DNA of 64,000 nt, from contig HF993110.1 in NCBI GenBank assembly GCA_000433475.1, forward strand, positions 124,001 through 188,000. The letters run 5' to 3'. This document shows positions 15,236 through 23,974 of this stretch, one piece after another. Below the pieces are notes generated by a model that saw only the letters and a program-made list of their open reading frames with translations, had not been told where the DNA came from and did not search any database. The stretch's first letter is position 1. Each line of letters starts with the position of its first letter. The stretch comes from Mycoplasma sp. CAG:956 (GTDB lineage: Bacteria > Bacillota_I > Bacilli_A > RF39 > UBA660). The position numbers and the translations under genes were made by a program.

Positions 15236-16189
15236 ATGATAAAACAAATAAATAATAATAAAATATTAATAATAAGTCACTTAGCTGATATTGACTGTAT
15301 GGGTTCAATAATTCTTGGTAAATTTTATTTTAAAGAATTTGATTACTTACTTGCTGATAATAATTATGATTTTGATTTAGAAACAGACATAAATGCCGCA
15401 GATTATGAAACTATTTATATCTGTGATTTAGGATTTACAGATAAAAACTTGCAATATTGCTTAAGTCATCCAGAAATTGCTAATAAAATTAAACATTTTG
15501 ACCATCATGAGTCAGAAGAAGAAAAAAATAAATATTCTTTTGTTAACGAAGTTATTAGACTCGATGATCATTTAACAAGTGCAACAGAACTGTTCTATAC
15601 CTATCTTCTAACCTTACCTAATAGTGAATTTTTAAAAAGTTGTTTCTTTCAAAAATTAGTAGAAGCTATTCGTCGTGAAGATACTTGGACTTTCGAAGAA
15701 GTAAACAACACGTTAGGGCCAAATCTTGCTACACTCCATGCTTACTTGGGAGCCACTTCCTTCATAGATATGATATCTAGTCTTGATTGTACAGGTAATT
15801 TCTATCTTCCTCAAGCTTATGAAGATATAATTATTCGTCAAAATGCTATTAAGGATAATGATGTTGCCAACTATGTAAGTAAAGCTAGATTAATAGAATA
15901 TAGGAATTATAAAATTGCTGTATCTATTAGCGAAGGTTATCGTTCTTATGTTGGTAATGAACTTATGAAGAAGTATCCAGAAGCCGATTTTGCTCTAATT
16001 ATTAATTTTTATCGTTTAACATGTTCCTTAAGAATTAATAGTGATAAATATGACTTAGGGCAAGTAGCTCAAGAATTTACTCATAATGGTGGCGGTCATA
16101 AAAGAGCAGCTGGGTTCCAATTTGATGAAGACTCCACTCCTAAGATAGAAGAAATTATATCCAAATACTTAGTATTGGTAAAAAATTAA
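15236..16189 (+). CDS. DHH/DHHA1 family phosphoesterase
   Basis: A 317-residue DHH-superfamily protein. The N-terminal half carries the metal-binding motifs H-L-A-D-I-D-C-M-G, C-D-L-G-F and F-D-H-H-E-S; the C-terminal DHHA1 domain ends with the substrate-binding GGGHKRAAGF. This is the layout of oligoribonuclease/nanoRNase-type and related phosphodiesterases (NrnA/NrnB, single-domain relatives of RecJ). The likely substrate is a short RNA or nucleotide, but which one cannot be read from sequence. AGGAG precedes the ATG. It has its own promoter and no terminator before parA; the parA promoter overlaps its stop codon. Confidence 0.85.
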   Translation: MIKQINNNKILIISHLADIDCMGSIILGKFYFKEFDYLLADNNYDFDLETDINAADYETIYICDLGFTDKNLQYCLSHPEIANKIKHFDHHESEEEKNKYSFVNEVIRLDDHLTSATELFYTYLLTLPNSEFLKSCFFQKLVEAIRREDTWTFEEVNNTLGPNLATLHAYLGATSFIDMISSLDCTGNFYLPQAYEDIIIRQNAIKDNDVANYVSKARLIEYRNYKIAVSISEGYRSYVGNELMKKYPEADFALIINFYRLTCSLRINSDKYDLGQVAQEFTHNGGGHKRAAGFQFDEDSTPKIEEIISKYLVLVKN

Positions 16190-16216
16190 GACAAAATGGT
16201 TTTTATATGTTAAAAT
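16188..16216 (+). promoter_or_regulatory. candidate parA promoter
   Basis: AAGACA (16188-16193), 17-bp spacer and TAAAAT (16211-16216), overlapping the end of the preceding gene. Confidence 0.45.
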
Positions 16217-16251
16217 AAAGTAGCAGAAGTATTGACGAAGGTGGTATTAAA

Positions 16252-17037
16252 ATGACAAAAATAATTGCTTTAGTAAATCAAAAAGGTGGAGTTGGTAAGA
16301 CAACATCTAGTATTAATTTATCAGCAGCTTTAGGAAAAGAAGGAAAAAATACTTTATTAATCGATTTAGACCCACAAGGAAATGCAACAACCGGTCTTGG
16401 TATTAATAATGGCGATATAAAACACGATATTTATGACGTGATGACTGGAGCTTGCGATGTAAAAAGTGCCGTTATAAAAACAAAATTTAAAAACTTATCA
16501 ATGATACCTGCAACTTTAAATTTAGCTGGTGTTGATGTTGAATTTGTAAAAGCTATGTTAGAAGACTCTAACTTCCGTCAAAATGAACAATTAAAGTTGA
16601 GTTTAGAACCTTTAATGGGAACTTACGATTATATTATAATTGATTGCCAACCTTCCCTTGGTATTACAACCATGAATGCCTTGGTTGCCAGCAACTCGGT
16701 AATAATTCCAGTTCAATGTGAATTCTTTGCATTAGAAGGTATAACTCAGCTATTAAATTCAATTATTATGGTTCAATCTAACATGAATCCTGGTTTACGT
16801 ATCGAAGGCGTATTACTTACTATGTTAGACGGTCGTACTAATATCGGTTTAGAAGTAATCGAAGAAATCCGTGGTTACTTTAAAAATAAAGTATTTAATA
16901 CAATTATTCCTCGTTTAGTTCGTTTAGTTGAAGCTCCAAGTCATGGTAAACCAATAAGCGACTATGACCCAGATAGTAGAGCAACACTTGCTTATCAAAA
17001 TTTAGCAAAGGAGGTTATTAGTAGAGATGGAAACTAA
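16252..17037 (+). CDS. parA: chromosome partitioning ATPase ParA/Soj
   Basis: A 261-residue ParA-type deviant Walker ATPase. Features: KGGVGKTT (residues 10-17), DLDPQGNATTGLG, the IIDCQPSLG switch and a C-terminal region with R-L-V-E-A-P-S-H-G-K-P. With ParB it segregates and organises the replication-origin region, and in Bacillus Soj regulates DnaA. AAGGTGGTATT is the ribosome binding site. It overlaps parB by 11 nt, the standard soj-spo0J arrangement, which usually lies near the origin. Confidence 0.95.
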   Translation: MTKIIALVNQKGGVGKTTSSINLSAALGKEGKNTLLIDLDPQGNATTGLGINNGDIKHDIYDVMTGACDVKSAVIKTKFKNLSMIPATLNLAGVDVEFVKAMLEDSNFRQNEQLKLSLEPLMGTYDYIIIDCQPSLGITTMNALVASNSVIIPVQCEFFALEGITQLLNSIIMVQSNMNPGLRIEGVLLTMLDGRTNIGLEVIEEIRGYFKNKVFNTIIPRLVRLVEAPSHGKPISDYDPDSRATLAYQNLAKEVISRDGN

Positions 17038-17935
17038 AAGAAAAGCTTTAGGTAAAGGTTTGGAACAATTATTTACCAATGAACGTATTGATTTTGATAA
17101 CTTTGAAAAAGGCTTAGTTGAAGAAGCCAAACCTAATGAGATTGTTGAAATTAAAATAAGTGAAATTCGCCCTAACCCCTACCAGCCTCGTAAAATATTT
17201 GATGAAGAAGCCTTAAATGAGTTAGCCTCATCCATAAAAGAACATGGTATTGTACAACCAATTATTGTTAAAAAGAGTATAAAAGGGTATGAATTAGTAG
17301 CAGGCGAACGTCGTACTAAAGCCGCTAAAATTGCTGGTTTAGAAACAGTTCCTGCTATCGTTAAGGACTTCGATGATGAGCAAATGATGGAAATTGCTCT
17401 AATCGAAAACATTCAAAGAGAAAATTTAAATCCAATTGAAGAAGCCATGGCTTATGATAGTATTTTAAAAAGTAGTAATATTACTCAAGATGAACTAGCT
17501 AAAAAATTTGGTAAAAGTCGTAGTTATATTACTAACAGCTTAGGTCTTTTAAGATTACCAGATGATACTAAAAAGTATGTTGAAGATAATAAACTTTCAA
17601 TGTCACATGCTAGAGCCTTATCTAAATTAGATGATACAGAACAAATAAATCGTCTAGCTAATAAGATAGTTAATGAAAACTTAAATGTTCGTGCTATTGA
17701 AAATATTACTCGTGATATTCATGAACAAGAAATAAAAAAAGAAACAGATGAAAATACTTTATTCGAATTCAAACAATATGATACTCTAAATACTAATCAT
17801 ATTTATGAAGATGCTATGCGTGAAAAATTTGGTATTAAAGTAAAAATAACTGGTAAAAAAATTGAAATACCATACTCTTCTCAATTAGAATTACAAAGAA
17901 TCTTAGAATTAATGGATGTTAAAATTGAAGGATAG
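17027..17935 (+). CDS. parB: chromosome partitioning protein ParB/Spo0J
   Basis: A 302-residue ParB. It shows the N-terminal KGLEQLF box, the CTP-binding ParB/Srx domain (NPYQPRKIF; ELVAGERRTKAA; IALIENIQRENLNPIEEA), a helix-turn-helix (TQDELAKKFGKSRSYITNSLGLLRLP) that binds parS, and a C-terminal dimerisation region. Acts as a CTP-dependent DNA clamp loaded at parS. AAGGAGG inside the parA 3' end gives its ribosome binding site. No perfect parS palindrome was found by eye in this window. Confidence 0.95.
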   Translation: METKRKALGKGLEQLFTNERIDFDNFEKGLVEEAKPNEIVEIKISEIRPNPYQPRKIFDEEALNELASSIKEHGIVQPIIVKKSIKGYELVAGERRTKAAKIAGLETVPAIVKDFDDEQMMEIALIENIQRENLNPIEEAMAYDSILKSSNITQDELAKKFGKSRSYITNSLGLLRLPDDTKKYVEDNKLSMSHARALSKLDDTEQINRLANKIVNENLNVRAIENITRDIHEQEIKKETDENTLFEFKQYDTLNTNHIYEDAMREKFGIKVKITGKKIEIPYSSQLELQRILELMDVKIEG

Positions 17936-17937
17936 TT

Positions 17938-18762
17938 ATGAAAATATTAGAAACAATTTTAAAAATTATTAGAACCAAACAAGTTTATACACCAATAATT
18001 GCTATCTTCCTGGGCATTATTGCTTGTCGAGGCATTAACAGTGCTTTACAAAAAATAATGAAACTAAAAGATGGCAAAAACTCTTACGAACAAAAGAAAA
18101 AGAGAACTATAATCGATTTATGTTCCAATATTTTTAAATATGTCGTAATAGTTATTGTTGCTGTAATAATACTAGATGCATATGGCATTGATACAAAATC
18201 AATTATAGCTGGACTTGGTGTTTTATCAGCTGTACTCGGCTTAGCTCTTCAAGATACTTTAAAAGATTTTGTTGGTGGAGTAAGTATCATTTTAGAAAAT
18301 TATTATGTTGTTGGGGACATTGTTACGTTTGGAACATTCACTGGTGAAGTAGTTGAATTAGGCTTAAAAAGTACAAAAATTAAAAACTTTAATGGTGAAA
18401 TTTTAATTTTAGCCAACCGTAATGTTAATCAAGTAATTAACCTATCCCAAGCAAAACAAAATATCTTCTTAGAAGTTAGTGTAGCTTATGAAGAACCAAC
18501 AGAAAAAGTAGAAACTTCTTTAAAAAAAATAATACCTGAAATAGAAAAAATTAATTACGTTGTAAAAAAATCAGTGGCCTACTTAGGAATATCTTCTTTA
18601 GGTGATTCTGCTGTAACATATCTTTTAAAAATTCAAAGCTTACCAGATAAACAATGGCAAGTTAAAAGAGATGCCCTAAGAATTATAAAAAATACATTCG
18701 AAGAAGATAATATTAAAATTCCATATCCACAAATCGAGGTGCATCATGGACAAGACATATAA
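17938..18762 (+). CDS. MscS-family small-conductance mechanosensitive channel
   Basis: A 274-residue MscS homologue. Three membrane helices (about 19-35, 61-82 and the pore helix 92-112 with GLGVLSAVLGLALQDTLKDFVGG) are followed by the beta domain (YYVVGDIVTFGTFTGEVVELGLKSTKIKNFNGEILILANRNV) and the C-terminal alpha/beta vestibule. It opens under membrane tension to release solutes after osmotic downshock. It begins 2 nt after parB and overlaps the next gene, as in the Bacillus parB-yyaE-yyaF region, so it is cotranscribed with parAB. Confidence 0.92.
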   Translation: MKILETILKIIRTKQVYTPIIAIFLGIIACRGINSALQKIMKLKDGKNSYEQKKKRTIIDLCSNIFKYVVIVIVAVIILDAYGIDTKSIIAGLGVLSAVLGLALQDTLKDFVGGVSIILENYYVVGDIVTFGTFTGEVVELGLKSTKIKNFNGEILILANRNVNQVINLSQAKQNIFLEVSVAYEEPTEKVETSLKKIIPEIEKINYVVKKSVAYLGISSLGDSAVTYLLKIQSLPDKQWQVKRDALRIIKNTFEEDNIKIPYPQIEVHHGQDI

Positions 18763-18943
18763 GTTAAACGACCAAGTAATAATGAAAAAGCCACATGCTT
18801 GTGGTACTAACCTATGGCAAATTGTGCGAACCGGAGTTGATATTAAAATAAAATGTATCAATTGTGGTCGTGAAGTTATGCTTGATCGTCTAGAATTTAA
18901 TAAAAAATTAAAGAAAGTTTTAGGTGATAATGATGCAAAATAA
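18746..18943 (+). CDS. DUF951 zinc-ribbon-like protein
   Basis: A 65-residue member of the DUF951 family, a small protein nearly always next to mscS and ychF in Firmicutes. It has the family pattern D-x-V-x-M-K-K-P-H-A-C-G-x-N-x-W, then I-K-C-I-N-C-G-R-x-V-M-L-x-R; three Cys and one His could bind zinc. Function unknown. It starts 17 nt inside mscS and overlaps the following transporter start, so translation of the three is coupled. Confidence 0.88.
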   Translation: MDKTYKLNDQVIMKKPHACGTNLWQIVRTGVDIKIKCINCGREVMLDRLEFNKKLKKVLGDNDAK

Positions 18944-20441
18944 AAAAGATAAAGTATCTTTAAATCCCATAATGACTTTAATGATTTTAATTGGGTTAGC
19001 CATATTATTAAGTGGTATTCTTGCTTTATTGGGCATCGGAGCCACTAATCCTGCTGAAGGAAACTGGGTTGCGGTTGAATCTTTATTAAGCCTTCGCGGT
19101 ATTAAATATATTTTCCAATCAACAGTTGCTAACTTTGCTTCCTTTACACCATTATCGATGTTAATCATTATTTTAATTGGTATTGGTATAATGGATAAAA
19201 GTGGTTTCTTAAAAACAACCTTTTCTCTTATTACAAGGAAATGTCAAAAAAAGACTATAACTTTTGTTTTAGCACTTATATGCATTATTTCTTCTATAGG
19301 AGGCGACCTAGCTTACGTTGTTATGATACCATTAAGTGCCCTACTATTCTATTATGGACGTCGTAATCCACTACATGGTATTGTTATAAGCTTTGCAGCT
19401 CTTACTTGCGGCACTGGTTTAAGTATTTTCAAAACTAGTGTTGATTCTAGTTTAGATGCTCTAACCCTAGATGCTGCTCATATTTTGGATTCCTCATATA
19501 CTTTAAGTTATTTAGGATATTTTGTTATAATGACAGTAGCAATCTTTGTACTAGCAGCCGTTATAACTTACGTTGCAGAAAAATTTAGTGTGAATGATGT
19601 TCCTAAATATGAATTTAAAGATGAAAAAAAAGAATTTAAATTAGCTAAAAGAGATATTAGAGGTTTAATTTTTGCTGGTACCTTTGGAATTATTTATTTA
19701 TTAATCTTTATTTATAATATAATTCCTGGTCTACCTTTAAGTGGTAATTTATTAGACTATTCTCAAAAGTTATACATTGATAAATTATTTAATCCTAACT
19801 CATTCTTTTCTCAAGGGTTCGTCTTTATTGTGACCATTTGGTTTGTAATTCTGGGATTATTCTATGGACTAGGTTCAAGAAGTATAAAAAATAATAATGA
19901 TTTTTGCGATTATTTAACCCATTCATTAGATGGCATTGGTCGTACAATTATTCTAATATTACTATCATCAATCTTAATTAATGTATTTAAGAAAACTAAT
20001 ATTGGTACGGTTGTAACTGCTCTAATTGGTAACTTAATTAGTAATTGTAAGTTTACTGGTATTCCACTTTTGTTAATGTTCTTCTTTGGTACTGCCATTG
20101 CAACAATTCTTTTACCAAACACTGTTAATAAATGGACAATTTTAGCATCAACTTGTGTTCCAACTTTAATGAATGTTGGCTTTAGTCCAGAATTTATTCA
20201 AGTAATATTCCGCTTTGCCGAAAGCATGACTTATGGTTTAACTCCAATCATGGCTTACTTTGTTATCTACTTAGCTTACATGGAAAAATATAATACAAGT
20301 GATAAGCCAATTGGTATTTTTAAAATTTTAAATTACCAAAAGAAATATGCTTTAGCAACTGGTGTAGTTTTACTTATCTTATTAATTATTTGGTATCTAG
20401 TTGGTTTACCAATCGGAATAAATGTAATGCCAACAATTTAG
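18930..20441 (+). CDS. AbgT-family transporter
   Basis: A 503-residue integral membrane protein with 11-13 helices. It matches the AbgT family: the N-terminal SLNPIMTLMILIGLAILLSG, a middle NFASFTPLSMLIIILIGIGIMDKSG segment, GDLAYVVMIPLSALLFYYGRRNP and a C-terminal P-N-T-V-N-K-W-T-I-L-A. Family members import aminobenzoyl-glutamate or export sulfonamide drugs; the substrate here is unknown. AGGTGAT precedes two ATGs (18930, 18933). The start lies inside DUF951. This gene replaces ychF, which follows DUF951 directly in many relatives. Confidence 0.85.
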   Translation: MMQNKKDKVSLNPIMTLMILIGLAILLSGILALLGIGATNPAEGNWVAVESLLSLRGIKYIFQSTVANFASFTPLSMLIIILIGIGIMDKSGFLKTTFSLITRKCQKKTITFVLALICIISSIGGDLAYVVMIPLSALLFYYGRRNPLHGIVISFAALTCGTGLSIFKTSVDSSLDALTLDAAHILDSSYTLSYLGYFVIMTVAIFVLAAVITYVAEKFSVNDVPKYEFKDEKKEFKLAKRDIRGLIFAGTFGIIYLLIFIYNIIPGLPLSGNLLDYSQKLYIDKLFNPNSFFSQGFVFIVTIWFVILGLFYGLGSRSIKNNNDFCDYLTHSLDGIGRTIILILLSSILINVFKKTNIGTVVTALIGNLISNCKFTGIPLLLMFFFGTAIATILLPNTVNKWTILASTCVPTLMNVGFSPEFIQVIFRFAESMTYGLTPIMAYFVIYLAYMEKYNTSDKPIGIFKILNYQKKYALATGVVLLILLIIWYLVGLPIGINVMPTI

Positions 20442-20474
20442 GTTTAACTGCTAAAAAGGTTAAATCTTTTTTTT
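20441..20474 (+). terminator. intrinsic terminator
   Basis: GGTTTAAC (20441-20448) pairs with GTTAAATC (20459-20466, one wobble), followed by eight T. It ends the parAB-mscS-AbgT operon. Confidence 0.75.
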
Positions 20475-20558
20475 GCCTTCAAATTTATTTATAAAAGAGA
20501 TAATAAAAATATAAAAAAGAACAAATAAATGTTAAAATGATATTAGGAAGTGTTAAAG

Positions 20559-20951
20559 ATGAAAAAAATTATTAAAGGATTATTACTATTATTAGGAGTC
20601 TGTTTACTTTGTGCTTGCAGTAATAATAAGAACACAGAATCTAAAATTAATGTTGATAATAATGGTTTTCTAACTAAAGAATCTATAAAAGATATTCAAG
20701 AAAAAAATAATTATGTAATTTTAGATGTTAGAACTAAGGAAGAATATAATGAAAAGCATATTGTAGATAGTATCTTAATACCTTATGATGAAATATCAGA
20801 TAAAACAGTTAATATTGATAAAGATAAAACTATATTAGTTTATTGTCGTTCTGGAAAAAGAGCTACAACTGCTGTTGAAAAATTAAAAAGCTTAGGTTAT
20901 ACCGCTTATAATATGGGTGGAATTGCTAATATTGATTTACCAAAGGAATAA
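20559..20951 (+). CDS. rhodanese-domain lipoprotein
   Basis: A 130-residue protein. Residues 1-22 form a lipoprotein signal with an L-C-A-C lipobox; the rest is a complete rhodanese domain (ILDVRTKEEYNEKHI; VYCRSGKRATTAVEKLKSLGY) with the active-site Cys in C-R-S-G-K-R. Such proteins carry persulfide sulfur, here on the outer membrane face. Cys next to the lipobox gives two consecutive Cys around the processing site. AGGA upstream of the ATG at 20559 decides the start over the GTG at 20550. Physiological acceptor unknown. Confidence 0.88.
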   Translation: MKKIIKGLLLLLGVCLLCACSNNKNTESKINVDNNGFLTKESIKDIQEKNNYVILDVRTKEEYNEKHIVDSILIPYDEISDKTVNIDKDKTILVYCRSGKRATTAVEKLKSLGYTAYNMGGIANIDLPKE

Positions 20952-21014
20952 TTAAGTATAAATAAAATCTATAATTATATATAGAAATTATTTATTGAAA
21001 ACAAGGAACAAAAC

Positions 21015-21458
21015 ATGATTAAAAGAATAATAAATGAAAAAGAAGCGGCAATATGTGATGAATTATTAACTAAATTAATAAGAGATGAAAGTAAATATGA
21101 TAAGTTAATATCCCAAGACTTTAAAGTTTATGGCTATTTTAAAAATATCATTAAAGATAATAAAAATATTTTATTAGGGTACGTAATTGATAATCAAATA
21201 ATTGGTTATACTTTTTTAAAATATATGCCCGAAGATAATAACAAAGGCTATTTAATAGATGGTTTATATATAGAAGAAGCTTATCGTCGTAAAGGTTATG
21301 CTAAAGAACTTTTAGAATACGCTTTTAAACTATTAGAAAAAGAAACTTGTGACTTTGTTGATATTAATGTTATCTATGCTAATGAAATAGCTAAAAAATT
21401 ATATAAATCTTTGGGTTTTAAAGAGTTTAAAATAACCATGCGTAAAAGTAATAACTAA
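21015..21458 (+). CDS. GNAT-family N-acetyltransferase
   Basis: A 147-residue GNAT protein. The acetyl-CoA-binding motif A is clear (IDGLYIEEAYRRKGYAKELLEYA, with R-R-K-G-Y-A matching Q/R-x-x-G-x-G/A), followed by the motif B region NVIYANEIAKKLYKSLGF. It should transfer an acetyl group from acetyl-CoA to an amine; the substrate is not predictable. AAGGAAC is the ribosome binding site. It stands alone between a lipoprotein gene and ychF. Confidence 0.85.
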   Translation: MIKRIINEKEAAICDELLTKLIRDESKYDKLISQDFKVYGYFKNIIKDNKNILLGYVIDNQIIGYTFLKYMPEDNNKGYLIDGLYIEEAYRRKGYAKELLEYAFKLLEKETCDFVDINVIYANEIAKKLYKSLGFKEFKITMRKSNN

Positions 21459-21534
21459 ATAAAGCAAGTAAATTTATAAAATAATAATTAATAAAAAACA
21501 AATAGAGAAAATTACTTAAAAGTGGTTAAATTAA

Positions 21535-21563
21535 TTGCCTTTTTAGTCCATTTTATTTATAAT
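21535..21563 (+). promoter_or_regulatory. ychF promoter
   Basis: TTGCCT (21535-21540), 17-bp spacer and a perfect TATAAT (21558-21563), 22 nt before ychF. Confidence 0.75.
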
Positions 21564-21584
21564 TAACAAAGAGGAAGTGGTATT

Positions 21585-22685
21585 ATGGCTTTGAAAGCTG
21601 GAATAGTAGGACTACCAAATGTTGGTAAATCTACTTTATTTAATGCAATTACAAAAAAGAATATTTTAGCAGCTAACTATCCGTTTGCAACTATCGAACC
21701 AAATGTTGGTGTTGTAACTGTTCCTGATACACGTTTAGAATTCTTAGAAAACATGTATTTGCCTTCAAGAACGATTCCAACAACATTTGAATTTACCGAT
21801 ATAGCTGGATTAGTTAAAGGAGCCGCTAAAGGCGAAGGTTTAGGAAATAAATTTTTATCTCATATTCGCGAATGCGACTGTTTAGTAGAAGTTGTTCGTT
21901 GCTTTGATGATGCTGATATTATTCATGTTGAGGGGAAAACTGATCCAATTCGTGATATCGAAATTATCAATGTTGAACTTATTTTAGCTGATTTAGAAAT
22001 AGTAAATAATCGTATTTCTAAAATTGAAAAAAAGGCTCAAACAACTAAAGAAAAAGATGCCGTTTTAGAATATGAAACTTTAAAAAAATGTGAAAACTCC
22101 TTAATGAATAATACTCCATTAAGAAGAGTAGAATTTAATGAAGATGAATTATTATTAATTAAAAACTTCAATTTCATTACTTTAAAACCAATTATTTATG
22201 CTGCAAATGTATCTGAAGATGACTGCATTATTGGTGAAAATGAGTATACAAAGTTAGTAAAAGAGTATGCTAAAAATGATGATGCCCAAGTAATTGTCAT
22301 GTGTGCAAAAATGGAAAGTGAACTTGCTGAATTAAATGATGATGATAAAAAAGCATTCATGGAAGACTTAGGACTTACAAATAGTGGTTTAGATAAACTA
22401 ATCTTCGCAACATATTATCTACTAGGACTTCAAACTTTCTTTACAGTTGGTAAAGATGAATGTCGTGCTTGGACATTTAAAAAAGGAATGAAAGCACCTG
22501 AATGTGCTGGTTTAATTCACAGTGATTTTCAAAGAGGATTTATAAAAGCTGAAGTTACAAGCTTTAATGACTTAGAAAAATTAGGTAGTGAAAAGGCTGT
22601 TCAAGAAGCTGGAAAATTACGTCTTGAAGGTAAAGATTATATAATGCAAGACGGTGATATTGTTTTATTCCGTTTCAATGTTTAA
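21585..22685 (+). CDS. ychF: ribosome-binding ATPase YchF (Obg-like)
   Basis: A 366-residue P-loop NTPase of the TRAFAC class. G1 is GLPNVGKSTLFNAIT, the switch region is NYPFATIEPNVGVV, G3 is DIAGLVKGA, then a coiled-coil insertion (about 130-170) and a C-terminal TGS domain (FTVGKDECRAWTFKKGMKAPECAGLIHSDFQRGFIKAEV). Known relatives prefer ATP over GTP and associate with the ribosome. It has its own promoter and is followed closely by the FemX-like gene. Confidence 0.96.
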   Translation: MALKAGIVGLPNVGKSTLFNAITKKNILAANYPFATIEPNVGVVTVPDTRLEFLENMYLPSRTIPTTFEFTDIAGLVKGAAKGEGLGNKFLSHIRECDCLVEVVRCFDDADIIHVEGKTDPIRDIEIINVELILADLEIVNNRISKIEKKAQTTKEKDAVLEYETLKKCENSLMNNTPLRRVEFNEDELLLIKNFNFITLKPIIYAANVSEDDCIIGENEYTKLVKEYAKNDDAQVIVMCAKMESELAELNDDDKKAFMEDLGLTNSGLDKLIFATYYLLGLQTFFTVGKDECRAWTFKKGMKAPECAGLIHSDFQRGFIKAEVTSFNDLEKLGSEKAVQEAGKLRLEGKDYIMQDGDIVLFRFNV

Positions 22686-22707
22686 AAATAAGAAAAGAGG
22701 AATTACT

Positions 22708-23889
22708 TTGCAATTCAAAATAATTACTAAGGAAGAATTTTTAAAATATCATGGTGATTTTAATTATAATTTTTATCAAAATCCTTTATGGGGAGAGGTA
22801 AAAAAAGAAAATGGTTGGGGAAGCTTTTATACAGCTGTTTTAGATAAAAAAAATAAACCTCTTCTTATAAGTTTAGTTTTATCAAAAAAAATTTTAGGAA
22901 AGTACTTGTATTATGCACCACGTGGTCCTTTATTAAAGGACGAGGCTAATCGTAAAGAAGTTTATACATTCTATTTAACTGAAATAAAAAAATATTTAAA
23001 AACTAAAAACGCAATATTATTTAAATTCGATCCTTTAATTGAATATACAAAACATGATAAAGAAGGAAAAGCTATTACAGAAGATACTGAACAAGATTTT
23101 GTTGATTTCTTAAAGAAAAATGATGTTAAGCACCGCGGCTTTACAATCGGTTATACCGATGAGGCCCAATTTAGATGGTCATATGCTTTAGATATTAAAA
23201 GCAAGACCTTTGATGATTTAACAAAGGACATGAATAGCAGATGCAAAAGAAGTATCAAAAAAGCTGAAAAATACCCTTTAAAAATCAAAGATGTAACTGA
23301 TGAAACTATAAAAGATTTTAAAGATATAATGGAAAGTACTGCTGAAAGGCAACATCATGGCGATAGAACTTTATCTTACTATCAAACTTTAAAAGATAAG
23401 CTAAAAGATATAATTAGAATGTGTTTGGTATACTTAGATAAAGAAAAATTCTTAGATGATATTGATAATGGCAAATATACGATTGATGAAAAAGTTCTAG
23501 CAATTGTAAAAAATGATGAACGGGATATGATACCTATAAGTGCTGGTATATTTATCTTTGATAAAGATCGCTTTAATTATGTTTATGGTGGCACCTATGC
23601 TGAATATTTTCCATTTATGGCTCCTTATAAACTGCAAGAAGAAATGATAAAATATGCTATCGAAAAGAAAATGAACTATTATGACTTTGGTGGTATTTCT
23701 GGTAACTTTACACCAGGTACTCCCGAGTATGGTGTTTATGAATATAAAAGAGGTTATGGAGGATTTGTAATTGAATACATAGGTGAGTTCGATCTTATCA
23801 TTAATAAACCTTATTACTTAGCATACAAGTATGGCTTAGAACTTTATCGTACATTTAGAAAAATTGTTTATAAAATCAAAAAAAATTAA
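22708..23889 (+). CDS. FemABX-family peptidoglycan bridge aminoacyltransferase
   Basis: A 393-residue protein of the FemABX family with two GNAT-like subdomains. Typical elements: NFYQNPLWGEVKKENGW near the N-terminus, GKYLYYAPRGPLLKD, NSRCKRSIKKAEK and the C-terminal YDFGGISGNFTPGTPEYGVYEYKRGYGG. Members transfer an amino acid from aminoacyl-tRNA to the lipid II stem peptide, forming the cross-bridge. The amino acid is unknown. TTG at 22708 is preferred as start because AGAGG lies 7 nt upstream; the earlier in-frame starts lie inside ychF. Probably cotranscribed with ychF and ended by the following terminator. Confidence 0.88.
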   Translation: MQFKIITKEEFLKYHGDFNYNFYQNPLWGEVKKENGWGSFYTAVLDKKNKPLLISLVLSKKILGKYLYYAPRGPLLKDEANRKEVYTFYLTEIKKYLKTKNAILFKFDPLIEYTKHDKEGKAITEDTEQDFVDFLKKNDVKHRGFTIGYTDEAQFRWSYALDIKSKTFDDLTKDMNSRCKRSIKKAEKYPLKIKDVTDETIKDFKDIMESTAERQHHGDRTLSYYQTLKDKLKDIIRMCLVYLDKEKFLDDIDNGKYTIDEKVLAIVKNDERDMIPISAGIFIFDKDRFNYVYGGTYAEYFPFMAPYKLQEEMIKYAIEKKMNYYDFGGISGNFTPGTPEYGVYEYKRGYGGFVIEYIGEFDLIINKPYYLAYKYGLELYRTFRKIVYKIKKN

Positions 23890-23920
23890 CCAAATTCACT
23901 TAGAATTTGGTAATTTTTCT
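23890..23920 (+). terminator. intrinsic terminator
   Basis: A perfect 8-bp stem (23890-23897 with 23903-23910) then a T-rich tract. Confidence 0.75.
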
Positions 23921-23974
23921 TTTAAATTTCATAAATTAATGGTATGATTTTCTTAATTAGAAAGAGGGAATATT

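Noticed and set aside
16190..18000. parS sites near parAB
   Set aside because: I looked for the 16-bp TGTTTCACGTGAAACA-type palindrome and saw no good match; a computed search with mismatches would settle it.
23911..23974. T-box riboswitch before cysS
   Set aside because: Only about 60 nt separate the preceding terminator from cysS, too short for a T-box, and no T-box core sequence is visible.
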